A model generated the notes under the pieces. It made no database searches and had not been told where the DNA came from. It saw only the letters and a program-made list of their open reading frames with translations. Positions 1 to 18,769 of a DNA stretch of 64,000 nucleotides are shown piece by piece (the first letter of the stretch is position 1; the number at the start of each line of letters is the position of its first letter). The position numbers and the translations under genes are program-made. The stretch is from Cornus controversa. Lineage: Eukaryota > Streptophyta > Magnoliopsida > Cornales > Cornaceae. The stretch is taken from contig CM048849.1 in the NCBI GenBank assembly GCA_026545225.1, positions 51,468,836-51,532,835 of the forward strand, given 5' to 3'.

Positions 1-2681
1 AATCACATGCAAATATATAGACACACGTATAATATAATTGGTACATGTGATGATAGAAAATACAATTAGAATAAAACTAGACAACTATTAAAATAAATTA
101 TAAGAAATTGTTCACATGATGAGCACGTTGTTCTAAAGTTTGATAGTTATGGTGATACAACTCAAATCAACTCTCTCAACCACGTCACCTGCATGTGCAC
201 GACGACAGGAAGACAAATGAGTGTCTATATGTTGAAGTTGTCCCCAAAAAATAGGTAAATATACAAAAGAATTGTGAAAAGGTGTTGTAACAAGAAAAAG
301 GAAATATATAGAAAAATAGGTTTATAATGTTGAGCACAAGTCTTGCTGTGTATTGCACTTCTCTTTGAGGACTAACCCCACTACTTATAATAGTGTGGGC
401 TAGCCCTCATATAAGCCCAACAGTCAAAGCAATATAAGCCCAATAAAGACTAATAAAGAAGCAATTTCAAATAGGAAATTCAAATTGATTCAAACGGACA
501 ATTTTTTTTAACACAACCAAATTTAAATTGTTAAAGTTGGGCCATGAAAAATAGGCCCAAAAACATAATGACCCAGAACACTAATTTAGATCCTCTTGGC
601 CCAACTAAAATAAACTTTGAAATATCATACGTGGCTCAAGAAAAGTAAAAACTTTTATGTTTAACTATGTTATATGGTACGGAGTATTCGGACCCTTAAA
701 ATAACAAAAATGATAATCTTAATATGAATGAGTGGAGTGATTAGAAGAGATAAGAGCACAAATGAGAGTGTGAGAGATAAAATTAGGTATAACACCCATT
801 GATAATAGAGTAGATTTAAATGATTTGGACACATTGAAAACTTAAAAACACTCTGGTGAAATGAGGAATATTAGTTGTAATAAATAGTAAGAGACAGAGA
901 GGCGAGCAAAAATAAATAACATGAGATGAGATGAGATGAGGTGATTAAAAATGAATTTAAAAAATTAAATATGATAGAGGAAGTGGCAAATAAATTATTT
1001 CATACTTGAGTCCATCTCTCACCAGTAGTTAGTCCAGTGTTTTAGAAGCTCTTAATGGTTTAACTTTGCACTTGAGGCAGAAGCAATTTAAGGGAAGGAT
1101 CATCCTTTCAACATTAGTGGTTGACCGGGTGAGAACCGAATCTTGATCTATATTAGTAGTTTGACTCCACATGAAGTGGGACTGCCTATTAAATCGGCTG
1201 GGTTTGAGTGTCTAGGTCCCTAGGATAATCGTGTACATATACACACACACTAAACTTGAAGTTGAACAATGTCCCCAAAATATGGTAACCATTTTGTTCC
1301 AGGTCTTGATGAACTCTCCTTGCTTCTTCAGCCAGCTGGTGTACTCTAGGTTCGACTAGAACTCCACGTCGTTGTAGGTTCGTGTCGATCCCATGGTGGA
1401 GCAGAGGACGATGACGACTCTACATCTTTATATATATATATATATATATATTGGAGTATTTGACTTTATAAAAGAAGGATATTTATGTACTTTTACTTTG
1501 GTTAATTTGGGTTTAAAAAGTCTTTTTGTATATAATAAGGGCAGAATTGAATTTTTAATATTTTTTAGTGGTGACATTAGCAGATTCCGTATGTCTGTCA
1601 GACGTCGTTAGGTCAACGGGGAGGTCGTTATATGAAACACAACCTCAAGAGAGGTAGGTGAGATTATGAAACATATAGTGATTGATATGTGTTATTTTGA
1701 CAAACTTCATGTGAGGTAAATGATATTTACCCAATATATATATATATATATATATATATAACATTACCTTTTTTCCTTAAAATTCAATTTAAAAAAAAAA
1801 ATAAAAAGGGAAAAGAAAAACCTAAATGAAAATCATTTTACAGAAAACCTAATTTTTTTAAAATTTATATTAAGGGGCATTTTCGTCATTATAACGTCAT
1901 TTTGTAACAAATTGGATAGTCAGAGAGTTTTATGTCCAAATTTTTTTGAATGAGAGTTTAATGCCAACAATTGAAAGTAGAGAGAGATTTTATGCAATTT
2001 ACCCTAGTATAATTGTCAGACAAGAGCAGTTTCCATATAAATATCCAGTAACCAAATATAGCCTCAAGCCAATTAATTACTATATTTTGGTTCCATTGAG
2101 TATGCTTGTTTTATAATTTTGCTTGTGATTTTAGGATTGTGTGATTGTAATATTGCTGCAAGGAAAACAAGAAATTGTTTTATAATTTTGCTTGTGATTT
2201 TAGGATTGTGATTGCTGCAAGGAAAAAAAGAAAAAATAAAAGAAAGAAGAATGTAGAAAAGAATAATTTGGAAAACCATGCATATACTGTGATCTTTCTG
2301 TGTGATTGTGGAACGCCGCAGTGAAAAAAAAAATAAAAATAGAAAAGAACACTTTGGAAAACCATGCATATTTTGTGAACTTTGTAGACTATGTACCCAC
2401 CACAAATATTATATATATATATATATATCTTAAAAATTTGACCTACCCACCTATCTTTCAATTCTTCTTACATTTATGTCTACTGGACACACTGACACGG
2501 GTGTCCCGCTTGTAATTACTAATATAATCACACAAAGAAATTAAAAGTGGTGAAAATACATGAAATTGACAGAAGTACGTACCAGCTTAAAACGTGTATT
2601 ATTGTATGTCACAAACATTGATGACCTATAGTTTAATTAAAACCTTCACCATCAGAAACATAGCAGAGAAAATCATTGAAC
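1..2681. other. intergenic region upstream of the first receptor kinase
   Basis: I see no credible gene here. The region holds several (TA)n tracts (about 1429-1451, 1735-1760 and 2409-2428). The stretch about 1480-1730 includes a segment around a GACGTC core and ends in a GGTAAATGATATTTACCC-like terminus. It resembles half of the Mutator-type MITE found at 43902-44179. Short open frames rich in Tyr-Ile come from (TA)n and are not genes. The last 60 bases before the start codon resemble the leaders of the two paralogous receptor genes, so the proximal promoter and 5' UTR probably lie just left of 2682. Confidence 0.5.
2108..2228. repeat. two-copy 69-bp tandem direct repeat
   Basis: The sequence from GTTTTATAATTTTGCTTG to the CTGCAAGGAAAA block occurs at 2108-2176 and again from 2177. 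The second copy lacks a small internal GTGATTGTAATATT segment. It lies about 450 bp upstream of the first receptor kinase. A looser further duplication (GGAAAACCATGCATAT) is seen at about 2270 and 2357. Confidence 0.75.
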
Positions 2682-8992
<6,311 letters not shown>

Positions 8993-9112
8993 AGGCTTTA
9001 GCTATCACAAATTATATCTTAGTCTGCCATTACAAGTAGTTGTGTATATATATGCCCACTACAATTCTAGTATTTGTTGTTAACATTGATGGAGCGGAAA
9101 CGTTTACGAATG

Positions 9113-9118
9113 AATAAA
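9113..9118 (+). terminator. candidate polyadenylation signal of unit-1 receptor kinase
   Basis: A canonical AATAAA lies about 120 nt after the stop codon in an AT-rich 3' flank. Plant signals are loose, so this is only a candidate. Confidence 0.35.
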
Positions 9119-10092
9119 AGCAACTTTTAATTTACAAGGTCAAAAGATAAATTGCAGAAAATTCTAATATTTTATTATTTTATTGCTAAATTAATGAGTG
9201 ATCCGCGAGAAAATGCTATACATCATGAATATAATTCATGAATTAGTATCTCGAATTAGGTGGTTGATTATGTGACATTACGTGGCTGATTATGTTGTAA
9301 TTATTCTATATCTTGGAACTGTTTCTCTTGAATAAAAACTCTAATTTTTTTCACTATCTACATATGTGAATAATTAAAGAAACACATAATATACTTAAAG
9401 TTTCTTATAATTTTATTTTTATTTGGTATTTTCGATCACGGTTTAATTTTAAAGAAAGACCTAGTAAAGATGGAGAGAAGTTGAGGGAATGCAAAAGAGA
9501 ATATATGCATGTATAATAAAATATATAAAAAAAGATAAAAACTAAAGAGAAAGAAATTCAATTTGATTATGGTTCTTGCTTTCTCTTTTAATAGAATTCA
9601 TTTAGTTTTGATAAAATATTAGAATTTATGAAAAGTGTAACATGTATCAAGTAGAGGATATTTATATATTTTTTATATTGTCACTTCATATTCACATATT
9701 CCAGATGTGTAGCACTCCTAGTGATCTGCATCTTTGAAGTACGTATATATATAATTAGAAAATGATATTAATCTCGAGTGATGTGGCTGTTGATGTAGCA
9801 ATCAAACACAAGCCCTCAAATTTAGGTAACTTATTTTTTATGATAATTAGTCAATTTAGGTAACTTATTTGGCATGGTAATTAGTCAATTTAGGTAATGC
9901 AATTTCGGAATAGTAGATGAATTTTGGCCATAGATACTGTCCTGTGTGAGTTGGACATTTCCAATCAAAGATGAGTCTTTTTGGATCAAAATGGGCTAAC
10001 AAAAACTGAACTGAAAAACTTTATCAGCTTTCCCTTTTGGCCTTTTCTAGGATCCGAAAGGGTCATATAGACTTGAACAACGAATCAAACAT
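9119..10092. other. spacer downstream of unit-1 kinase, shared with the region upstream of unit A
   Basis: No gene is seen. The segment about 9170-9720 (CATGAATATAATTCATG palindrome, then AATAAAAACTCTAATTTT and later GAAAAGTGTAA) recurs in the same order at about 23720-24390. That is an old duplication of the spacer between modules. The stretch 9790-9900 contains a short tandem repeat of TCAATTTAGGTAA. Confidence 0.6.
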
Positions 10093-10260
10093 GACATACA
10101 AAAGGTGTGGCATTGTGGCTCAGTGGATAGGAGCTTTGCGCATTTGTACTACCCGTTTATGTTCGGTTCCCCCAACCCCAACTAATCTCTAACATCTAAC
10201 CAACTAATCATTGCTTCGTCAAAAAAAAAAAAAAAAAAAAAACAAGATATACAAAGGTGG
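10093..10260 (+). mobile_element. tRNA-derived SINE with poly(A) tail and target-site duplication
   Basis: The body (about 10108-10242) begins near an A-box-like TGGCTCAGTGG (10116-10126). It has a B-box-like GTTCGGTTCC (10161-10170) and ends in a 20-base poly(A) run at 10221. Imperfect direct repeats flank it: GACATACAAAAGGTG at 10093 and GATATACAAAGGTGG at 10246. Together these give a Pol III promoter, an A tail and a TSD, as expected for a plant SINE copied by LINE machinery. It is not a tRNA gene, because no cloverleaf can be closed. Confidence 0.8.
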
Positions 10261-10379
10261 TAGGCTTTTTAGTGTGAAAATGATATGCATCTTATGAAAT
10301 AATTGCTTTATGTCATTATATATATTTTTTCCTTGGTAGTAATTCAAATTACTCTATATTATTATTAGTTTATGATCAA

Positions 10380-10640
10380 AATTACAGTTTCAGTATGGCA
10401 ATACTTCACTTAAATAACAAACATGGCATTCAAGGACTTATTCTTCTTACAATTAGCTGAGTACGTACCATGCAATTGTGCTAAGGCAAAAAAAAAAAAA
10501 AAGTCAATGTATCAAGCAATTTCGTATATCAATGAAGTAATCTTGCTTGCAGGTTTCCAATTTTTTTCTTCCACGAAATTTCAAACACAGTTTGCTCTGC
10601 CAACGAAATTTCACGAAAATGCTTAGTCTGATCGAAAGTA
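10380..10640. repeat. module-specific conserved spacer block (copy 1 of 4)
   Basis: A block around CTTATTCTTCTTACAAT, then CAAGCAATTTCGTATATCAA and TTCCACGAAATTTCAAACAC, lies between the kinase end and the EF-hand gene. Similar blocks are at about 30290-30620, 48385-48715 and 56125-56400. The open frames in the four copies do not agree, so it is not coding. It may be kept only by duplication, or it may contain upstream control DNA for the EF-hand gene. Confidence 0.6.
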
Positions 10641-11209
10641 TCGAACTTAATTAAGACCCATCCCCTTTTCAGCCATATCTGACTGGCCGGTGGGTACGAT
10701 GCCATGGATCGAGGTGTCAGCTGTCGGCACAAGCCCTTCACATGACAGACCATAAATTTAATAAATCTCATTTCCTATTCTTCATGATTAGAAAATTGAT
10801 TCTTTTAGCCTATGTATAAAGATAAATAAATAAATAAATAAAGAAATTGGATTCTTTTACTAAAATATTCCAAAGCTTTTGGTCCCAATCTACGTTACTA
10901 AACCTTCATCAATTTTCTATTCATTATTTTATTCTACACCGCCATCAGTGTCGTCCTAAGACTCTATTAGACATTTCTTTAGTGTCTCCACGAAGCCATT
11001 GTAAAGTTTCCATGAATCTAACAAAAGAGAAAAACAACAATGGGAATACAATTTCCTTGACTTGGTAGGCATTCATGGCCTCTACTTCCTGGAACCTCAT
11101 CATCTATATCTACTATTTATATTTATATGCATACACGGATCGAAATTTGTATCAACCAACATTCGAAATTTGAATCAACCAATTTGTAGCATTAGGTTCC
11201 ATTTTTCCA

Positions 11210-12213
11210 ATGGAAGGAACAAAAAAGGAGGTCCATTTTGCAGATTTTTTGCCAATTATAGCGGAAAAGCTAGGAGGTGAAGGGTTGATCAGAGAGCTGT
11301 GTAATGGGTTTGTGACGCCGAACAAAATAGTGATTATTCTGTATACTAGTGGCAACAGGTAATTCACAGAAAAGAACACAAGAGAATCGCCCAAAAACTC
11401 AGAGAAAAGCCTCTGGTATTCAATTCAATATTCAAAATCAAAGTTGATCTCAAATCAGCCCACAAGCTGGGCTATATAGCTGAAAAATCGTAAATATCGA
11501 AATCTTACCAAAAATAGCAAAATCCCAATAATCACGCCAAAATGAAATATGAAATAAAAGAAGTAAGCTGCCAAAAATCTGGCCCAAATCGAGTTCAGAA
11601 TCATTGCTTAAATGACAAAAGAAAATATTACTATAAATGAAAAGAAAAACTAAAAATGGAAATTCGGAAAGGAAAATAGGGGATTTTAGCCTCGAAAAAA
11701 TATGCACCCAGCTTTGCTTGGTGCCCATGACGTGCACGCCGAAGAGAGCTTTCCGAATTGGGGTCATATGAGCGATTTTGATACCCGTAGCCAAAGTTAT
11801 GGCCAAAATTCCGAAACGTGCCCAAAACTGCTCCAATTAGGGAAAAGATCACGACTTCTTGCCATCTTTGCGCTGATCTGCCAACTCAAGGTATCTCAGA
11901 GTCATCAATGTGTCATCTGACAACTCAGCACCATCTAACTCGGATCCTCTTGCATCAGTTTGAGTTGTTGATGGATGCTGATAAGTGACTCATTACAGTA
12001 GAGAGCCTCAAGAACAACTCTGCTCTTCTTGGTTTGCAAGATTTGAGAGACCAACAACTACAGAATATGTTGAGAGAAGAAGATTTGGATGGTGATGGTG
12101 CTGTCAATCAAATGGAATTTTGTGTTTTGATGTTCAGATTGAGTCATGACTTGATGGATGGAGCTGAAAGGTTGTTAGATGAAGCTCTTTTACAAGATTT
12201 CAAGCATAATTGA
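11210..12213 (+). pseudogene. PBP1/KIC-like EF-hand protein pseudogene (unit 1), split by an LTR-like insertion
   Basis: The frame starts METHIONINE-Glu-Gly-Thr-Lys-Lys-Glu at 11210 and matches the intact copies at 49342 and 56826 for 34 codons, up to CNGF. A 645-bp insertion (11313-11957) interrupts it there. After the insertion the match resumes (ELLMDAD), but Lys is followed by an in-frame TGA where the intact genes have Gly. The rest runs to the stop at 12211-12213 and retains the EF-hand loop DLDGDGAVNQME. The insertion and the nonsense change each break the protein. The upstream region keeps the TATA-like CTATTTATA and a TTGACT motif (11057-11062) in common with the other copies. Confidence 0.9.
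11313..11957. mobile_element. solo-LTR-like insertion (645 bp, 5-bp TSD GTTTG)
   Basis: The inserted DNA begins TGACGCC and ends GCATCA, giving TG...CA termini with the imperfect inverted ends TGACGC/TGATGC. The 5-bp direct repeat GTTTG occurs at 11308-11312 and 11958-11962, while the uninterrupted paralogues have a single copy at that point. It contains a TATA-like GGCTATATAGC and no coding domain, which fits a solo LTR. A family and an orientation cannot be assigned from sequence alone. Confidence 0.75.
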
Positions 12214-12592
12214 TTTCCCTTTTTCTCTCTTTTTTTTTTTGCCTTGGTGGTGTTTGAAAAGGATATTCAAATATAAGGGAATGGAATGATGGTTGAATAA
12301 CTTCACTTGTATTGCAAATTTCACTCTCTTTTGCTTTTTTTGAGGAATCATGAAAGACCAATAAGGCATCCTCCTTGTCCAATAGCTTCTTCTTTTCTTT
12401 TCTTTATGAGGAAAGAGAAATTTTATTGATATGTTTGATTACAATCCATGAATACCAGATCCGCAATAAAAAGAGGAAAAAACATCATATATATATATTT
12501 GGTGTGATAAATTTTCTCACACATATGTGCCTTGCTAGGGCTTAAACCCTTGTACTCTCATCTGGTAGAATGTTTTGGAAGGTGGAGAAGAT
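12214..12592. other. 3' flank of EF-hand pseudogene, homologous to the flank of the unit-B copy
   Basis: The stretch 12410-12590 (TTTTATTGATATGTTTGATT ... GTGCCTTGCTAGGGCTTAAA ... TTTTGGAAGGTGGAGAA) recurs at about 50948-51100 downstream of the unit-B EF-hand gene. The match stops at about 12592, where the copia-type sequence begins. That marks the edge of an insertion or rearrangement. No gene is seen. Confidence 0.6.
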
Positions 12593-15500
12593 ATACCTTG
12601 TACTCGTATCAGAGCCTTGGTTTATGTATCAATGGCACGACAGGTGGTTGACGAAATTCCGGCGAAGTATTTCACCACAGATCTGTTAGTCTGAGTAGAA
12701 GTATGACGTCAAAAGATAGAGCATCAAGGATTAAGAAGTTTGATGGCACAAACTTTGATTTCTGGAAGATGTAGATAGAGGACTATCTGATCCAAAAATA
12801 TCTAGATCTACCACTTGGAAAGAAACCAGTAGAGATGAAAGAAGATGAATGGATCAAGCTTGATCGGAAGGCTTTTGCAATGATCAGATTAACATTGTCA
12901 AAAGAGAAGATGACAACGTCTCTCATGGAAGCCCTTTTTGATATATACTAACAAACATTTACAGTGAACAAGGTACATCTTATAAAAAAAATTTTTAACT
13001 TAAAGATGTCTGAAAGTGAAAGATTCAACGAGCATCTTAATGTGTTCAATGAGATCGTTGGACAATTAGAATATGTTGAAATCGACTTCAAAAATGAGCT
13101 TTACGCATTTTTAATTCTAGGGCAGTTACCCGAAAGTTGGAGTGGCATAGTTACTGCAATCAGCAATTCTGTAGGGAAATCAAAGTTGGAGTTCGACGAC
13201 GTTGTTAGCATGATTCTGACTGAAGAAATCAGAAGGCAATCAAATGGCATTCTACCAGTGGTTCAACGTTAAACGTCGAAAGCAAAGGCAGAAGTTCGAA
13301 CAAAAAGAAATGCGACAATGGACATGGTCGTTCCAAGTCAAAGAATGACAGATCAAAGTCTCGAAATCCCAAGGCAATTCTCTAGATCTCAAAAATATTG
13401 AGTGTTGGAATTGCTACAAGATAGGTCATTACCGGACTTCTTGCAAAGTCTCGAAGGAAAGAAAAGAATAGAAGAGCGAAACAAAACATTGTCTCGGAAG
13501 ATTTAGATGAAGCGTTGATATGCTCTTTAGAAAGCAAGGCATAGTCATAGGTGATTGACTCTGGGGCCTCGCTTCACGCTATCTCAAACAGAGGGTTATT
13601 TATTAGCTATTCACCCTATAACCTTGGTAAAATGTATCTCATGCGACGTAATTGGTAAGGGTGATGTACAGATCAAGTTGACTGGATCTGTTTGAAAGTT
13701 GAAGGATGTGAGACACATACCAAACTTGAGGAAGAATTTTGGTCAATTATCAGATGAAGGTTATACTATAAACTTCATTAGAGATTTGTGGAAAGTCTCC
13801 AAAAGCGCTATGATCATAACACGTGGTAAGAAAAATGGCTCTATCTACACAACTGTCAGTGCTAAAGTATCAATAGTGATTGTTGAAAGCAAAGAAGATC
13901 ACAACCTGTGACACCAGAGACTAGGTCACATTAGTGAAAAAGGGCTCAAAGTTATGCACTCGTTGGGGAAACTACTGGAGCTTAAATTGATTGAAATCGA
14001 CTTTTGTGAGAATTGTGTGTACGACAAACAGAAGAGAGTTAGTTTCAAGAATAGTGGCAGAATTCTCAAGAGTGAGAAGCTTGAGTTAGTTCACACAGAT
14101 GTCTGGGGGTCAACCCTAGTCTCATCCATTGGAAGGAAGTCCTATTTTGTGACTTTCATCGATGATCATACATGGAAGGTATGGGTCTATTTTTTGGAGC
14201 ACAACTCTAAGGTATTTGGGGTGTTCAAGAAATGGAAGGCTATAGTAGATAATGAGATGGGCTTGAAGATCAAAAAGTTGAGGTTAGACAATAGTGGTGA
14301 GTATAAAGACACCGGGTTCAAGAAATTTTGTTTTGAGAATTGGATCCGTTTATAACGGACTATGCAAGGAACCCATAACAAAATGGGGTGGCAGAACGGT
14401 TGAATCGAATGTTGACAGAAAAAGCCAGAAGCACACATATTTAGTCAGGTCTACCTAAACAGTTTTGGACCGAGGCAGTCAATACAATAGTCTACCTTAT
14501 TAATCGAGGACCGTCAATGCCATTAGAGCACCGAATACTAGAAGAAGTCTGGAGTGACAAGGAGGTAAATATTTTATGGCTGAAAGTGTTTGGTTGTATT
14601 GTGTATGCTCATATTAGTGACTATATTAGGGGAAAAAGGACCCCAAGTCACTAAAGTGCACATTCATTGGATATGGAGAAGATGAGTTTGGTTATCTACT
14701 ATAGAATTACCAAAATAAGAAGATTATTCGTAGTAAAGATGTGATTTTTAATGAAAAAGTGATGTACAATGATAGAGGTATTACACAACCTACTAGCCTA
14801 GTACAAGAAGATCCAAAGTATGTCCAGTTAGATGATGATCCAATAAGTAGTAGGTTGATGAGGGTCTTCAGCCAGAAGAGCCTGCAAAATAGTGAGCACC
14901 ACAGAGCCCAACTATGACACCCACACTCAAAAGGTCTGCTCATCCACATGTACCCAGAAGTATATGAATTTTCTGTTACTGATAGATGGTGGAGAACCTG
15001 AATGCTATGATCAAGTATGACAAGTAGATTACTCAAGCAAGTGGAAGCTAGCGATGAGAGATGAGATGAAGTCCCTTATCTCTAATCGTATATGGGAGCC
15101 AGCCAGATTACCCATTGGGAAGAAAACTCTCCACAACAAATGGGCGTACAGAATTAAAGAGGAACATGACGGTTCCAAGAGATACAAGGCTAGATTGGTT
15201 GTCAAAGGCTTTCAACAGAAGGAAGGGATTAACTATACTGGCATCTTTTCTCCAGTTGTAAAACTAAATACCATTCGTTCAGTTTTGAGCATTGTTGTAT
15301 CTGATGATTTGCATATTGAGCAATTAGATGTGAAAACTACTTTCCTTCATAGAGACATAAAGAAGATTTACATATAGTAACCGGAGGGTTTCTCAGTCAA
15401 AGGAAAAGAGAAATTTGTGTGCAAGTTGATGAAGAGTCTGTACGGCTTGAAGCAAGCCCCGATGAAGTGGTACAAGAAATTTGATAGTTTTATAGAGAGA

Positions 15501-15822
15501 CATAGCTACAACAAATACAACGCTGACCATTGTTGCTACTTCAAAAGGTTTAATGTGAGTTACATCATACTGCTACTTTATGTTGATGACATGTTAGTGG
15601 GAGGTTCAGATTTTAAAGAAATCGACAAGTTGAAGAAGTAGTTATCAAATTAGTTCAAGATGAAGGATCTTGGTGTAGCGAAACAGATACTTGAAATGAG
15701 GATTAAAAGAGACAAGTGGAAAGGTATTTTGCAGTTTTCTCAGGCCAACTACGTTGAACGCATCTTGAAGAGATTTAGCATGAGCAACACTAAGCCAGTG
15801 AGTACATCCTTAGTGAAGGTGT
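12593..15822 (+). mobile_element. Ty1-copia retrotransposon remnant (gag-protease-integrase-RT, degenerate)
   Basis: A primer-binding-like CGTATCAGAGCC lies at about 12608. Then come, in order, copia domains in broken frames. Gag includes KKFDGTNFDFW and the 12964-13272 frame. A CCHC zinc knuckle (CWNCYKIGH, about 13413) follows, then the protease motif VIDSGAS (about 13552). The GAG-pre-integrase and integrase core follow (13954-14355, with HTDVWG and FIDDHT). The reverse transcriptase includes KWAYRIK, ARLVVKG, YGLKQAP and LYVDDML (15054-15848). Many in-frame stops and frameshifts are present. No LTR is recognisable at either end and RNase H is missing, so the element is truncated and cannot move on its own. 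Confidence 0.9.
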
Positions 15823-15959
15823 TTTTGTGTGTTTGTTTTATATTCTGATTGCGTTTTCGTATATATTCCCAACAATATATCCATGAAAACAAAGAATATT
15901 CCCATTTTCAACAAAAAAAAGTCACCTTCTTGCAATATCAATCTGCCACGACATGGTGA

Positions 15960-17506
15960 GAATACATCTAGTCCATTCTGAGAATGATATCAAACTTTTG
16001 CATATTCAACAAAATCAAATCAACTATTAAATGATGGCCAACTATAACTAGATCACAAGAGTTGCACACTCTAGTTGTATTGGTTAGCTTTCTAATGAGA
16101 GTGACAATATGGAGTGTAAAATCTAACAACTCAATCCCCAATCCCAATGAAGTAGCAAAAAATGTGAAAATGAAGGAATGAGAGGATCCCGTATCAAATA
16201 AAATGCCAGCCCGTGAATTAAAAACTAGAGTAATACCTTCCACTACCGCATTCATTGCTTGGCATTTGGTTTTGATTGGTGTGATATAAAATACACGACC
16301 TTGAATTTTAAGAGCTTAATCGACCTCCTTCTACTTATAAGATACACGTGACTGGTTAGTTGTTGCCATCGATTGAGGATACTAATAACCCGAGCGTTGT
16401 TACGACTTCTGAGACACATAAGAGTAGGTAGGTAGGCACATGAGATGAAGCTTTCTCACTCATTGGAGCTGAGGAAAATTTCTCCTAATACGCCCTTGTT
16501 GTCCACAATGATAGCACTCGATAGTTCCTCAATTATTATTATTCCCTTGTGAGTCACCACCACTAGAAACTTGGTTAGTTTTCAGCTTCTTGTTGAAGGG
16601 TGGGTGATGTTGGGCTACTTGTGAATTACGAGACCTCTCTTGTATTTTCTGAGATTATTCACTTTCTTGTTCCACCTACCTAGCGTTATCCATGATAGCT
16701 GAGTAATTTTGAATTCCCAATGCAACCACCTTCTCTCGAATGGAGCATCTAAGTCTCTTATCAAATTTAGTAGCCTTCATCTCTTCCGTTGCTACAAACA
16801 TTACCCAAAACAACACAATTATGAGAACTTGGCTTCATAATGGGCTATGTTAGGTGAATAAATTCTTGTAACTTGGCCTCACGAACCACCTCCTCGAAAA
16901 CCTGCCACGTCATCGTTTCAACGTATGTTTTGCCTTTATCGTATCCCACCAATGATCTATCTCGTCAAAGAGTAACGAGGATGCAATGCACACATTGAAT
17001 TCTGCAGGCATCTCAATCACCTCAAATAGATTCTTAAGTTGTTTGATTAATTTCTCAGATTCGCATGCATCTTGGCTAGTGTTTCCATTAAAGATTGGGG
17101 TATTCAACTTCCGAAACTCCCAAAGCAACCCATCATTCTTTCAGCCAAAACCAACTCCCTTGCCTTATTAAGAGCTTGAACTTATTGTTTCATAAGGGCT
17201 GCAAGACCTTTCAAAGCTTGGAACACACCAGCAAGTCCTTCATTAGTGGACTGTTCATTAGAAACACTAGCAGCCACTCTAATCATCGTTAACTATAAAG
17301 TACACTTTAAGTCAATTAAGTAAAGCATAGCACATACAACTTTAATAAAATCATGATATAATATAACCATTCAAAAAATTTCTCATGCTCAAACAAATTG
17401 AGATCGAAGTCACTTATCATGTATAATACAATCAAATTAAGCTCAAACATTTATCATAGTAGCAAACAATTATCCTAAGAACTACAACCTAGGCTTTGAT
17501 ACCAAA
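15960..17506 (-). mobile_element. Ty3-gypsy retrotransposon 5' part (PBS, gag, zinc knuckle, protease), degenerate
   Basis: Read on the minus strand, it starts with a primer-binding site at 17504-17488 (TGGTATCAAAGCCTAGG), as expected for initiator tRNA-Met. A gag fragment follows (17128-16910, with LLFDEIDHWWDTIK), then a CCHC-like knuckle (CYHCGQQG, about 16510), then a retropepsin fragment (16255-15968, with LFDTGSSHSFI and later FDIILRMD). The frames contain stops. The reverse transcriptase that should follow is absent, so the 3' part was lost near 15960. Its 5' LTR would begin at about 17507 and is cut short by the LTR-like DNA to the right. Confidence 0.85.
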
Positions 17507-18710
17507 AATTATCACGCCCAAGAAACTATGCCTGGCCCAGGATGTGAGAAATTTGAAAAAAAAATATAGTAAGAATCTTAATGACTACTTGATAAGTGCA
17601 CAAAAAATGATATTTTATATCCCAAAATAAATTTTTAATTACTTATCTTTGCATTTTATGTTTTATAGGGGTTAATTTCCAAATGAGAAGAAAAACAGCA
17701 AAAATAATGGCTGAAAAAGATATATATAGCCAAAGATGAACATAAGAAGAATTGTAAGAAAGATGGTATTATGTACAATTTATTTCACAAGAGGTTTTAA
17801 GTTCAAACTTTGTAAAATAATTTTTTTACACGGCCACGTCAGCAGTCCAGAATTCAAATTGAAGATATCGAGATCAAATCTTAAATATTTAAATTCAAAT
17901 TTTGTATTTTGAATTTTTGTTTTTAAATTTTTTATTTAATTTTTTTCCCCACCTAAACCATTCCTTTTTAATTCTATAAATAGGGAGTCTTAGGGGTTAG
18001 TGAAGGGGCTTAGAAAATTGTAGATAAATTGTAAAAAAAAATAGTGTAATCATTTTCCTGATTCAATGAAGAATAATAGTTTCATTTAAATATGTTTTTT
18101 TTTCTGTAGATATGCAAGCGTAAGCATTTTTCTCAAGGGAGTGATGAAGCCACCATGTCTGAAATATAAGTAAGTTATTTTATTTTCTTGTCTAATATTT
18201 CCTCCCAATCGTATTCTTTTATATATCTATTCTGAATTTTTATTTCAAAAATTAGTGGGAGGTTTCTTCGTGTTTGTCTAATAATGGTAATTTGAATAAT
18301 ATCTATCTCTATTTACCTACCAAAGTTACAACAGATTAAGTAAAAAATGTTCTCTCATATATAATTAAGTGTTATTTTTTATGTCATCTCTTCCTTCATC
18401 TTTCTAAGTTCTAATTGGATTGATAAAGTGTATTAATTATTGGAGGAAAAATTAGATAAGAATATTAGAAACTTTATTTATATGGATCTATGGTGGTGAA
18501 TTCTCTTTCCTTGAGATTTTTTCCATCAATTGATTAAAGGTATTTAGTAATAGTTCTTATTATTAAAAAATCAAAAGTTTACTTTTTAAAATATTCATTT
18601 TTCATCCCAAAATATTGAGGTTTTGAATTTGAAACTTATTATTGATTTTCACTTGAGAGTGGTTCGACTTTGCTTATTACTATATAATTTTTATTAAAAT
18701 TTTTGCAGGT
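17507..18710. mobile_element. LTR-like sequence between retrotransposon remnants
   Basis: The first 80 bases (TTATCACGCCC onward) fit the end of the gypsy LTR on the minus strand. From about 17590 the sequence starts TGATAAGTGCAC and runs to a possible CA end near 18708. It has a plus-strand TATA-like TCTATAAATAGG at about 17976 and a downstream transcription-start-like region. It looks like a solo LTR of another family. I could not find a clean 5-bp target duplication, so the boundaries are tentative. Confidence 0.4.
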
Positions 18711-18769
18711 TTTATTTTTGTACGAAGTATAGAGAAACAACGACATCCATCCACTATTCTACACCTGTC

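Noticed and set aside
2676-2681. Upstream start of the unit-1 receptor at TTG 2676
   Set aside because: TTG is not a usual plant start. ATG 2682 aligns with ATG 24648 and 31033 of the paralogues.
10108-10242. A tRNA gene
   Set aside because: A and B boxes are present but no cloverleaf or acceptor stem can be closed, and a poly(A) tail with TSD follows. It is a SINE.
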